This document shows positions 8,956 to 17,117 of a stretch of DNA of 64,000 bases, piece after piece; position 1 is the first letter of the stretch; each line of letters opens with the position of its first letter. The notes below the pieces were generated by a model. The model did not search any database. It was not told where the DNA came from and saw only the letters and a program-made list of their open reading frames with translations. Origin of the DNA: [Leptolyngbya] sp. JSC-1 (GTDB lineage: Bacteria; Cyanobacteriota; Cyanobacteriia; Elainellales; Elainellaceae). Made by a program: the position numbers and the translations under genes. The DNA is taken from assembly GCA_000733415.1 (NCBI GenBank), contig KL662191.1, positions 5,630,725-5,694,724 of the forward strand, written 5' to 3'.

Positions 8956-9139
8956 TGATATGGGTCTTGCTCTATACACTCAACTTCTAGTTTAAATTGA
9001 GCAAGAATCTCTGAACGCTATAAATAGAGCGGATCTCACGCCACTATCAGTACGGATATACCCTTCCTCATCTCCCCCATCTTCCATCCCCTTGCACCTC
9101 CTTATAGACTAGATAAGGACGTTTAGTTTCTTTACAACC

Positions 9140-10009
9140 GTGTCTAATAGCCCCTCTTCTGGCGCAACCGATAGTGCAATTGATCGTGCAATCAATCATA
9201 CAACCGATGCTGCTACCCTGCATGCGCTGCAACGCCTGATCAACGTGGTGGCGCAACTGCGTTCTCCAGAGGGCGGTTGTCCCTGGGATTTGGAGCAAAC
9301 GCCACAGACGCTAATTCCCTATGTGCTGGAAGAAGCCTACGAAGTGGTGGACGCGATTCGGCAGGGCCATCCAGACGCGATTGCCGATGAATTGGGCGAT
9401 CTGTTGCTGCAAGTAGTGCTACAGGCCCAAATTGCCAAAGAATATCAGCAGTTTGACCTGGCTGCAGTGGCTAACAATATTACTGAGAAGCTGATTCGCC
9501 GCCACCCGCATGTGTTTGGAGACATACAGGTGCAAGACAGCGAAGAAGTGCACCGCAATTGGGAGCAAATTAAAGCCCAAGAAGAGCAAGCCAAAACCGA
9601 TGCCCGACTGACACCCCGCCTCAGCCGCTACGCTCGCTCGCTGCCACCCTTGACTGCTGCTATGAAGATCTCCCGCAAAGCTGCTGGTGTGGGCTTCGAG
9701 TGGGATAACGTGGAGGGCGTTTGGGAAAAATTCCACGAAGAGTTGGGCGAATTTGAACAGGCGCTAAAGGCAGAGACCAAGGTTGAACAGGAAGCTGAAC
9801 TCGGCGATTTGCTGTTTACCATCGTCAATTTGGCTCGCTGGTATGATCTTGACCCAGAAGCTGCCCTGCAGGGCACCAATCAGCGGTTCATCGACCGATT
9901 TGCTCAGGTAGAGCAAGCTTTGGGCGGGCGTTCAATCGCAGAATTCTCAATCGAAGAGTTGGAGCAATTCTGGCAACAGGCAAAGGCGAAATTGAAGCAA
10001 GACAGCTAA
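9140..10009 (+). CDS. mazG: Nucleoside triphosphate pyrophosphohydrolase MazG
   Basis: MazG hydrolyses NTPs and dNTPs to monophosphates and pyrophosphate, a house-cleaning activity that can also influence ppGpp levels. The protein (289 residues, GTG start) carries two MazG domains: the first with CPWDLEQT, EEAYEVVDAI and DELGDLLLQVVLQ (about 50-125), the second with GFEWDNVEGVWEKFHEE and ELGDLLFTIVNLARW (about 170-250). The metal-binding ExxE/ExxD residues are present in both. About 30 residues at the N-terminus (SSGATDSAIDRAINHTTDAA) are low complexity and extra to the fold. Its 3' end overlaps the convergent pentapeptide gene by four bases. Confidence 0.92.
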   Translation: MSNSPSSGATDSAIDRAINHTTDAATLHALQRLINVVAQLRSPEGGCPWDLEQTPQTLIPYVLEEAYEVVDAIRQGHPDAIADELGDLLLQVVLQAQIAKEYQQFDLAAVANNITEKLIRRHPHVFGDIQVQDSEEVHRNWEQIKAQEEQAKTDARLTPRLSRYARSLPPLTAAMKISRKAAGVGFEWDNVEGVWEKFHEELGEFEQALKAETKVEQEAELGDLLFTIVNLARWYDLDPEAALQGTNQRFIDRFAQVEQALGGRSIAEFSIEELEQFWQQAKAKLKQDS

Positions 10010-10995
10010 CAATCGCGATTCTCCACTGTTTCATCCGGCATTCGGGTTTTGCAAAGTTTGGCAGAGCTGAGATCGATACCGCTGAGGTTAGCTCCACTCA
10101 AGTCGGCGCGGCGCAGATTGACACCGCTAAAGTTAGCTCCACTTAAATCGGCATGACTTAGGTTGGCCTTAGCTAGATTGGTGCCAAACATGGTTGTGCC
10201 GCTGAGATTGGCGTGGCTGAGGTTGGCTTCTCCCAGGTAGGCATTGCTCAGATTGGCGCTCGACAAATCTGCGTGGCTGAGGTCGGCATTGCTGAGGTTG
10301 GCGTCCTGCAAATCGGTTTTCTGCAACTTGGCACGATTCAGGTTAGCCCTGGGTAAATTGGCCCGAAACAGGTTGGCTTCGGTGAGGGTGACGCTATCCA
10401 AATCGGCTCCACCTAAGTGAGCGCGGCGCAGATCGGCCGAGGGGAGGTGAGCGCGGCTGAGATTGGTGTCTCCCAGGTCGGTATCCCGCAAATTGGCATC
10501 GCTGAGATCGGCTCTGGCCAGGTTGGTTTCACTCAAATCCGCGCCAATCAGGTTTGCCTGCCGTAAGCTAGAATCGCCCAAATAGGCTCGACTCAGATTG
10601 GCGCCACTCAAGTTGGCTTCGTCCAGATTCACTTGATTCAAAATTGCTTCGTCTAGGTTGGCATCACTTAGGTTTGCTCGCTTGAGGTGGGCCTCGCTCA
10701 GAATAGCCCGCAGCAAATTAGCCGATTGCAGGTTCGCATTTTCCAAGCGGGTTTGGCGCAGAGTGACATCTTCTAGCTCCGCTTGCTCCAAATCCGCCTT
10801 GTCCAGGTCGGTTCCATCCAGGTCACAGTTCGAGCAGACTTTCGTTTCCAGTAAGCGATTGACGCGATCGGCTTTGGCCATGTGTCCTGAAACGATCCAG
10901 CCCGCAAAGCTGGCTAGAAAGCCAAAAAACAGCGCCAGAATGCTAAAGGCTCTGATATCTCGTCGGTCGAGTTTGTACCCGCTCAGGAACGCCAT
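10006..10995 (-). CDS. Membrane-anchored pentapeptide repeat protein
   Basis: Pentapeptide repeats (A(D/N)LXX) stack into a right-handed quadrilateral beta-helix; cyanobacteria encode many, mostly of unknown function. This 329-residue protein has an N-terminal membrane helix (about residues 14-36) and then an almost unbroken run of roughly 50 repeats from about residue 48 to 318, with two cysteines before it (CSNCDLDGTDL). The DNA is correspondingly repetitive on a 15-base period. The repeat domain is probably on the outside of the membrane or in the cytoplasm depending on anchor orientation; the Lys/Arg-rich N-terminal segment favours N-in, repeats out. No enzymatic domain is fused. Confidence 0.88.
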   Translation of the reverse strand: MAFLSGYKLDRRDIRAFSILALFFGFLASFAGWIVSGHMAKADRVNRLLETKVCSNCDLDGTDLDKADLEQAELEDVTLRQTRLENANLQSANLLRAILSEAHLKRANLSDANLDEAILNQVNLDEANLSGANLSRAYLGDSSLRQANLIGADLSETNLARADLSDANLRDTDLGDTNLSRAHLPSADLRRAHLGGADLDSVTLTEANLFRANLPRANLNRAKLQKTDLQDANLSNADLSHADLSSANLSNAYLGEANLSHANLSGTTMFGTNLAKANLSHADLSGANFSGVNLRRADLSGANLSGIDLSSAKLCKTRMPDETVENRDC

Positions 10996-11079
10996 GATTG
11001 CCTTGGTGAAAGGATGAGGAAATGGTGAAATGGCTGGGCTGACACCACCCTTAGTTCAAAGTTCTAGTCTAGCGTTCCG

Positions 11080-12009
11080 TTAGCCGCCCCAAACCGTTTG
11101 CAACACCTGTTCTGGTGAAATATCGGCAAGTTTGCCGGTCGCGGATTGCAGGCCAAGAAATTTGTCGGCTTTAGGCAGTGCTTTTGCTGGATCGGTGGAG
11201 CCAAACAGCACCAGGGTATAAACTTGCAGCGCCACGGCCAGATGCATCGGTACGCCTTCGGTGCAAAGCATCAGGTTGGCTCCGGCAATCATCGCTGCCA
11301 ATTTGCCCAGATCGCCCGGTTTGGTGACTTTTAGCCCTGGGCAGGTTTGAGACAAGCCTATCACGACATCTTGATTCTCTTCAGTCTGAACCACCACAAC
11401 CGGCAGATCCGGCTGCTTTTGCTGAAAATCTTGAATAATTTGCCGCCAGTTTTCTAACGAGTACCCCGTTGGGCTATCAGGGCAAATCAACACATAACCA
11501 TTGATGCCCAAACGTTTACGCTCGGCTTCGGCCCAGTCTTGATCAGCCTTGGGAATCCGCAATGACAGATCCGGACAGGGGCCAGTAATTGCCAATCCTT
11601 GCAGCAGATCGTGATAGACATAGGGCAGATATTGATCCGACTTGAAGGGCACCGCATTGGTCAAAAACAGTTTGCTCGTGCCGCTAGCATAGCCGACCCG
11701 CGTCGGAATACCCGTCAGCCATAGTAGAAGATTCGTACCGCTGCTGCGATCTGCCGAGAGAACAGCTTCATAGTCTCGGTCGCGCAACACCCCCAGCAGG
11801 TTGGCCCAATCCGCTGGACTATTACGATCCTGAAAGTCAAACAGCAACACGTCATTGACCGACTTGGAAACTCGATAGGCCGCCTTAGCTCGTGGCTCTA
11901 CCACCACGTCAATCTCAGAGTTGGGATAGCGCTGTTTCAGGTGATCCAACGTAGGAAAAAATAGGATTTGTTCACCAATTCCGCCAGGGACAAGAGCTAC
12001 TACTTGCAT
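11080..12009 (-). CDS. Glycosyltransferase family 9 (heptosyltransferase-like)
   Basis: GT9 enzymes add heptose or related sugars to lipopolysaccharide core. The 309-residue protein has the two Rossmann-like halves of a GT-B fold: an N-terminal VALVPGGIGEQILFFPTLDHLKQRYP motif typical of ADP-heptose transferases, and a C-terminal half with LICPDSPTGYSLENWRQII, LMLCTEGVPMHLAVALQV and LFGSTDPAKALP, matching the usual nucleotide-sugar site. Cyanobacterial LPS usually lacks heptose, so the sugar donor is uncertain. It is in line with the pentapeptide gene on the minus strand, 84 bases apart. Confidence 0.82.
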   Translation of the reverse strand: MQVVALVPGGIGEQILFFPTLDHLKQRYPNSEIDVVVEPRAKAAYRVSKSVNDVLLFDFQDRNSPADWANLLGVLRDRDYEAVLSADRSSGTNLLLWLTGIPTRVGYASGTSKLFLTNAVPFKSDQYLPYVYHDLLQGLAITGPCPDLSLRIPKADQDWAEAERKRLGINGYVLICPDSPTGYSLENWRQIIQDFQQKQPDLPVVVVQTEENQDVVIGLSQTCPGLKVTKPGDLGKLAAMIAGANLMLCTEGVPMHLAVALQVYTLVLFGSTDPAKALPKADKFLGLQSATGKLADISPEQVLQTVWGG

Positions 12010-12487
12010 AAGACTAGGCTGAAGGATCCAACAGGTGGTTAAGGGAAATGTTTCTTTTTATCAAAGGCCATTGCCTCGATTAACTTAGCAGGTCAGCGAT
12101 TCTCATTCAACTATCCTGGGCACAGTCTTGATGGAGAAATGGGTGGATAGATGGGATGAGTGGATGAGGGAGACTGGGGGAGATGGGGGATGTGGGGAGA
12201 TGGGGGATGTGGGGAGACTGGGGGAGATGGGGAAGGTGGAGAAGTAGTTTGATCTTCCTTCATTGCCCAGTCCCCAGGGGCACGCTACATGTTGGCATTC
12301 GCGAACCAAGTGCAACCCACTTAGCCAATCCGTTGACGCAGTTAGTCCAAAGGACTTAGCACTTACACCTTCCCCATCTTCCCCATCTCCCCCGTTTTCC
12401 CTCCCTTCCCTATTCATCCATTCACCCATCCACCCACCTCCCCCTCAGGCGGTATGATCGAAAGCTGAACCAACTGAGATCACCCCC
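12010..12487. repeat. Intergenic inverted-repeat region with strand-skewed arms
   Basis: Left arm (about 12129-12245) is almost pure A/G/T with reiterated GGGAGATGGGGGATGTGG-type units; right arm (about 12366-12448) is C/T-rich with CCATCTTCCCCATCTCC and CCATTCACCCATCCACCC, the inverse of the left arm. Between them lies a core of about 120 bases with short palindromes such as AGTCCAAAGGACT. The purine/pyrimidine skew makes the ORFs here artefacts. The layout resembles a degenerate dispersed cyanobacterial repeat; biotin synthase expression must start between the right arm and 12488. Confidence 0.55.
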
Positions 12488-13462
12488 ATGCTGGAGAATA
12501 CTGCCCGCCATGACTGGACGACTGCTGAAATTGTTGAAATTTTGCAACAGCCGCTGCTGGATTTGATCTATCGGGCGCAGACGGTACATCGGCAGCATAA
12601 CCCTGGCAATGAGATTCAGTTGGCAACGCTGCTCAGTGTCAAAACAGGAGGGTGTGCGGAGGATTGTGCCTATTGCCCTCAGTCGGCTCATTACCAAACG
12701 AACGTACAGCCGCAGCCGGTGATGGATGTGGAAGCGGTGTTGACGTCGGCGCAGCGGGCGAAGGAGTTGGGCGCGACTCGATTTTGTATGGGCTGGGCTT
12801 GGCGGGAGATCCGCGAAGGCAAGGCATTTGAAGAGATGCTGGCAATGGTGCGGGGGGTGCGCTCTTTGGGGCTGGAAGCCTGTGTGACGGCAGGCATGCT
12901 GAACGATGCGCAGGCACAGCGCTTAGCCGAGGCAGGACTCACAGCCTATAACCATAATCTTGACACCAGCCCGGAATATTACGACCAGATTATTACCACC
13001 CGCACCTATGGAGACCGCCTGAAGACGCTGGATTGTGTGCGCCGATCTGGAATTACCGTGTGCTGTGGCGGCATCATTGGTCTGGGCGAAACCGTCATTG
13101 ACCGTGCCCGCATGCTGGAGATTTTGGCAACCATGCAGCCCCATCCCGAAAGTGTGCCAATTAACGCTCTGACCGCCGTTGAAGGAACGCCATTGCAAAA
13201 CCAGCAGCCCGTTGATTCATTCGATTTGGTGCGGATGTGCGCCACCGCTCGGATTTTGATGCCCAGGGCCAAGATTCGCCTCAGCGCCGGACGTAGTCGT
13301 CTCAGTCGGGAAGCTCAGGTGCTTTGCTTCATGGCTGGAGTCAATTCAATTTTCTACGGCGAAACGCTGCTAACCACCAGTAACCCAGAGCGAGATGCAG
13401 ACAATCAGCTATTAGAGACAATTGGAGTCGTTGCCCTCCAGCCGTTTGCTGAGGCACATTAG
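12488..13462 (+). CDS. bioB: Biotin synthase
   Basis: BioB is the radical-SAM enzyme that inserts sulfur into dethiobiotin in the last step of biotin synthesis. The 324-residue protein shows the radical-SAM cysteines Cys56, Cys60 and Cys63 in [13 protein letters not shown], the adjacent [12 protein letters not shown] motif, [16 protein letters not shown] glycine-rich block (here [13 protein letters not shown]), and the C-terminal [10 protein letters not shown] that binds the second cluster. All family landmarks are intact. It stands alone, with no other bio genes nearby, as is common in cyanobacteria. Confidence 0.96.
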   Translation: MLENTARHDWTTAEIVEILQQPLLDLIYRAQTVHRQHNPGNEIQLATLLSVKTGGCAEDCAYCPQSAHYQTNVQPQPVMDVEAVLTSAQRAKELGATRFCMGWAWREIREGKAFEEMLAMVRGVRSLGLEACVTAGMLNDAQAQRLAEAGLTAYNHNLDTSPEYYDQIITTRTYGDRLKTLDCVRRSGITVCCGGIIGLGETVIDRARMLEILATMQPHPESVPINALTAVEGTPLQNQQPVDSFDLVRMCATARILMPRAKIRLSAGRSRLSREAQVLCFMAGVNSIFYGETLLTTSNPERDADNQLLETIGVVALQPFAEAH

Positions 13463-13512
13463 TTGTTGAGGCAAATTCGCATTCCCGAGTTTCTTTCAAT
13501 CGGCTGCCTGCA

Positions 13513-13905
13513 CTAGGCTGCCTGCATCATCGGACTGGTGTGCCGGTGCACCAAGAACCAGTTGCCGTCTTCGTATTCAAAAATGTTGGTCACCATCGTC
13601 TGCACTTCCATCCGCCGCTCCGGCACCACCTGCACCAGGTTTTCCACTAGCACCACATAGGCGACATTGCCAATCACTTCGGTGGCGATCACATCTGCGG
13701 CTACTTCGAGCTGCTTGGTGTTTCTAAAGATTTGATCCCAGGAGAAGCGAATCTGCTCCCATCCGCGTAGAGCCGACCGTCCGGGGTGAATGCAGGTGAC
13801 CTTAGGAGCCTTCGACCAAACTAGGCTCAAGGCATCAATGTCTAGTCGCTCAAAGGCTTGATAAAAGGCTTGATTGGTTGCCAATACATCTTGAGCAGTG
13901 GTCAT
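13513..13905 (-). CDS. SnoaL-like / NTF2-fold protein
   Basis: A 130-residue cone-fold protein of the NTF2 superfamily (SnoaL-like). Visible motifs are NQAFYQAFERLDIDALSLVW, CIHPGRSALRGWEQIRFSW and a beta-rich C-terminus ending FLVHRHTSPM. Related cyanobacterial proteins are widespread and their function is not established; the fold hosts both enzymes and ligand-binding proteins. It is convergent with bioB (51 bases apart), and a copy of the AACTCAAAACT repeat family lies upstream of its start. Confidence 0.8.
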   Translation of the reverse strand: MTTAQDVLATNQAFYQAFERLDIDALSLVWSKAPKVTCIHPGRSALRGWEQIRFSWDQIFRNTKQLEVAADVIATEVIGNVAYVVLVENLVQVVPERRMEVQTMVTNIFEYEDGNWFLVHRHTSPMMQAA

Positions 13906-13934
13906 AGAGAACCTCCGAGTTTAGCGGTCTAGAT

Positions 13935-14000
13935 TGTAGCGCTTCAATTTAAGTTTTGAGGTTTAAGTTTTAAGCTGAAAGCCCAACTCAAAACTCAAAA
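13935..14000. repeat. TTTAAGTTTTGAG / AACTCAAAACT intergenic repeat
   Basis: The short gap between polA and the SnoaL-like gene holds TTTAAGTTTTGAGGTTTAAG followed by CCCAACTCAAAACTCAAAAC. The two halves are imperfect inverses and could form a hairpin. Related AACTCAAAACT-type words recur at about 39826-39898, 48611-48640, 53540-53622 and 54470-54629, so this is a dispersed family in the window. Confidence 0.6.
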
Positions 14001-14004
14001 CTTT

Positions 14005-16938
14005 CTACTTCGCCTCCATCCAGTTCTGCCCAGTTCGCACTTCTACCAACAGCGGCACTGTGAGATCTACCGCAGATTCCATTGTGGTTTTGATCTGCGG
14101 CTGTAGTTCTTGCCATTCGTCGGGGTGGACTTCAAACACAAGTTCATCGTGGACTTGCAGCAACAGGTGAGCGCGGCGACCTTTGAGAATCTCGTGCAGC
14201 TTCACCATGGCGATCTTGATAATGTCAGCACTGGAGCCTTGAATCGGGGCGTTGGCAGCGGCGCGCAAAAGCTGGGCGTCGTATTGGTCGCGCAATTTCA
14301 GTTTGGCTAGCTCAATATGGCTGGGATCGGTGCCGCGCAATCGCTTCAGGCTATCGCTGGCAAAGTTGAAGTAGCGCCTGCGGCCCTTGATGGTAGTGAC
14401 ATAGCCACGGGCAATCGCTTCTTGCTGCATCTGCTGCAAATAGGCAAACACACGGGAATATTCGCGGTTAAATCGCTCGATGAAGACTTTGGCATCGGCG
14501 GTTTTGAACCCCGACTCGCGGGCAAAGCGCTGCGCTCCCATGCCGTAGATGACGCCAAAGTTGATCACCTTTGCTAACCGGCGTTCCTCGGGACTAATCT
14601 CGTCTTTTTGAAACAGCAAGCGAGCCGTCAGGGTGTGAATATCTTGGTTATTTTGGTAGGTTTCCAGCAGGACCGGCTCCTGACTCAGATGGGCCAGAAT
14701 CCGCAGTTCAATTTGGGAATAATCGGCGGCCACCATCAGCCAGCCGGGTTCGGGGATAAAGGCAGCGCGGATTTGACGACTAAAAGCAGTCCGAATTGGA
14801 ATATTTTGTAAATTGGGATTCGAGGACGATAAACGTCCGGTTGAGGTAATTGCTTGGTTGAAGTCAGTGTGAACTCGCTTAGTATCTAAACGGACTAGAG
14901 CAGGTAACGCATCCACATAGGTTGACTTTAATTTTGCTAGAGTGCGATATTCTACAATTGCGTCTACAACAGGATGATCGCCTTGCAGTTTTTCCAGCGT
15001 GGCGGCGTCGGTAGAATAGCCAGTTTTGGTTTTGCGCGATTTTTTGCGGTCCAGGCCCAGCTTATTAAATAGCAATTCGCTGAGCTGTTTGGGAGAACCG
15101 AGGCTAAAGGTTTCACCTGCTGCGGCGTAGGCTCGCTGCTCGATGTTAACCAAATCTTGCTCTAGCTTCTGCGAGAACTGGCGTAGATACTCCTGGTCAA
15201 TGCGAATACCGTGGTATTCCATTTCGGCTAGCACAGGTTCCAGCGGCTGCTCCACCTCCAACAGCAACCGATGCAGCTGAGGGAATTGCTCTAGCTCGGC
15301 TCGCAGTTTGGGCACGAGCTGAAACACTAGATAGGCATCCATGCCGCAGTATTCTGCAACCGAGGGGATATCTAAATCAGCGATACTTTTGCCCTTTGCC
15401 ACTAAATCGGTGTAGCTCTGAGAGAGCAAATCCAGATAGCGCAAGCCCAAATCACTTAGGTTATGGCTGGTTTCAGGATTGAGCACATAGCTGGCTAGCA
15501 TCGTATCAAACACGACGCCCTTCAGCTCAATGCCTTGCCGCCGCAGCACCAGCCGGTCATATTTGGCGTTTTGCAGCGCCTTGGGATACTGGGCGCTTTC
15601 CCAAATGGGCCGCAGCGAGTCCAGCACTAGAGCTTTGTCAAGATTGCCGCCAGCCTGGTGCCCGACTGGAATATAGGCCATATCAGCCAAACCGGCTCCC
15701 CAACAGCAGCCAATTCCAACCAGCTCAGCGTCGAGCGGATCCAGCGAAGTGGTTTCGGTGTCCCAGGCGACGGGAGTAGCAGCATCGGTATAGGCGAGGA
15801 GGCGATCCACCAGCTGTTGCAGCTTTGCTGCCGTGTCGATGATGTGGGGCTGAATCGCGGCCTGACTGACGCGCTGACTGGTTTCGGTTTCTTCGGCGCT
15901 AAAGAACCAGAGGTCATCGGATTCGGCTAGGTCCTGCTTGGCTTGGGGTTTGCTACCCGATTTGCCCTTGCTAGAAGCTGCAGATTCCGATGCGGGAACG
16001 GCTGGAATTTCTCCGCCTAGCGTTTGCTGAATTTGGTTGATTTTACTTAAAAACGAGCGGAACTCTAGTTTTTCTAGCAGCGGCACCAGTTTCTCATCGT
16101 CAAATCCTTGCAGTTTGCATTCCTCTAAGCTGATATCCAGCGGCACATCTAGATGAATCTGGGCCATATATTGGGACCGACAGGCATCGGCTTTGCCAGC
16201 TTCCAGCTTTTGCCGCACGGCTCCTTTCATCTCGTCCAGCGAGGCATACACCTTTTCTAGCGAACCGTAGGTGTTGAGCAAGGTGACAGCCGTTTTGTCA
16301 CCAATCCCCTTGACGCCAGGAATGTTATCGGACGAGTCGCCGCAGAGGGCTTTATAGTCCACCACCTGGGAGGGCAAAATGCCCATTTTGTCTTTGACTT
16401 GCTCTACGCCGAACTCTTTGGGGGGCGGGGTGCCCCTGCCAAAGGTGGTACTGAGGTAGAGGACGGTTGTCTGCGCCTCTGGATCAATCAGCTGAAACAA
16501 ATCCCGATCGCCGGAAAGAATCTTCACTCGCCAGCCCGCGCCATTGGCTCGTCGCGCCAGGGTACCAATAATGTCATCGGCTTCATAGCCCGCTGCCGTC
16601 ACTACCGGCAGATTCATTGCTACCAACAGTTCCTGAAGGTTCTGGATATCGGGGATAAAGTCTTCTGGAGTTTCGGGTCTGCCCGCCTTGTAGGTTTCGT
16701 CGGCCTCATGGCGAAAGGTCGGTTCGCCCATGTCAAAGGCCACGACCAGATACTGAGGTTTCTCGGCCTCTAGGGTATCCAGCAGCGCTTTAAGAAACCC
16801 ATAGGAGACACTCGTGGGAATGCCGGTAGAGGTCCGTAGGCCGCCATCTCGTCCTTTGGCATAGGCAAAATAGGCCCGAAAGGCGAGCGAGTGACCGTCG
16901 ATCAAGAGCAGTTTGGGTTGATCAGCAGGCATAGGCAT
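14005..16938 (-). CDS. polA: DNA polymerase I
   Basis: Family A polymerase for Okazaki fragment maturation and repair. The 977-residue protein holds all three domains: 5'-3' exonuclease (about 1-300; LLIDGHSLAFRAYFA, YEADDIIGTLA, GDSSDNIPGVKGIGDKTA), 3'-5' exonuclease (about 370-560; VAWDTETTSLDPLDAELVG with the metal-binding Asp and Glu present, so proofreading is likely active) and polymerase (about 600-977; VAADYSQIELRILAHLS, KVINFGVIYGMG, LLQVHDELVFEV). A Ser/Lys/Gln-rich linker of about 40 residues separates the first two. Start is ATG 16938 or the in-frame ATG six bases later. Confidence 0.97.
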   Translation of the reverse strand: MPMPADQPKLLLIDGHSLAFRAYFAYAKGRDGGLRTSTGIPTSVSYGFLKALLDTLEAEKPQYLVVAFDMGEPTFRHEADETYKAGRPETPEDFIPDIQNLQELLVAMNLPVVTAAGYEADDIIGTLARRANGAGWRVKILSGDRDLFQLIDPEAQTTVLYLSTTFGRGTPPPKEFGVEQVKDKMGILPSQVVDYKALCGDSSDNIPGVKGIGDKTAVTLLNTYGSLEKVYASLDEMKGAVRQKLEAGKADACRSQYMAQIHLDVPLDISLEECKLQGFDDEKLVPLLEKLEFRSFLSKINQIQQTLGGEIPAVPASESAASSKGKSGSKPQAKQDLAESDDLWFFSAEETETSQRVSQAAIQPHIIDTAAKLQQLVDRLLAYTDAATPVAWDTETTSLDPLDAELVGIGCCWGAGLADMAYIPVGHQAGGNLDKALVLDSLRPIWESAQYPKALQNAKYDRLVLRRQGIELKGVVFDTMLASYVLNPETSHNLSDLGLRYLDLLSQSYTDLVAKGKSIADLDIPSVAEYCGMDAYLVFQLVPKLRAELEQFPQLHRLLLEVEQPLEPVLAEMEYHGIRIDQEYLRQFSQKLEQDLVNIEQRAYAAAGETFSLGSPKQLSELLFNKLGLDRKKSRKTKTGYSTDAATLEKLQGDHPVVDAIVEYRTLAKLKSTYVDALPALVRLDTKRVHTDFNQAITSTGRLSSSNPNLQNIPIRTAFSRQIRAAFIPEPGWLMVAADYSQIELRILAHLSQEPVLLETYQNNQDIHTLTARLLFQKDEISPEERRLAKVINFGVIYGMGAQRFARESGFKTADAKVFIERFNREYSRVFAYLQQMQQEAIARGYVTTIKGRRRYFNFASDSLKRLRGTDPSHIELAKLKLRDQYDAQLLRAAANAPIQGSSADIIKIAMVKLHEILKGRRAHLLLQVHDELVFEVHPDEWQELQPQIKTTMESAVDLTVPLLVEVRTGQNWMEAK

Positions 16939-17117
16939 GGCAGGCGCGAAACCATTCGAGTGAGTATACAGCAGTTTAAGCTGGCCGATTGAACAAGGAC
17001 TCTATACTAGAACATCTGTCCTACTTCTGGTATAGCGGCAAGTCTACTGCTTCAACAATCGTCAGTATAGTCCGGCCTCAGCAATTGATGGCCTGTACCT
17101 GCTGGTCGAATGATATG

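Noticed and set aside
12103..12457. ORFs on both strands upstream of bioB
   Set aside because: They are made of purine/pyrimidine-skewed repeats and have no coding character.
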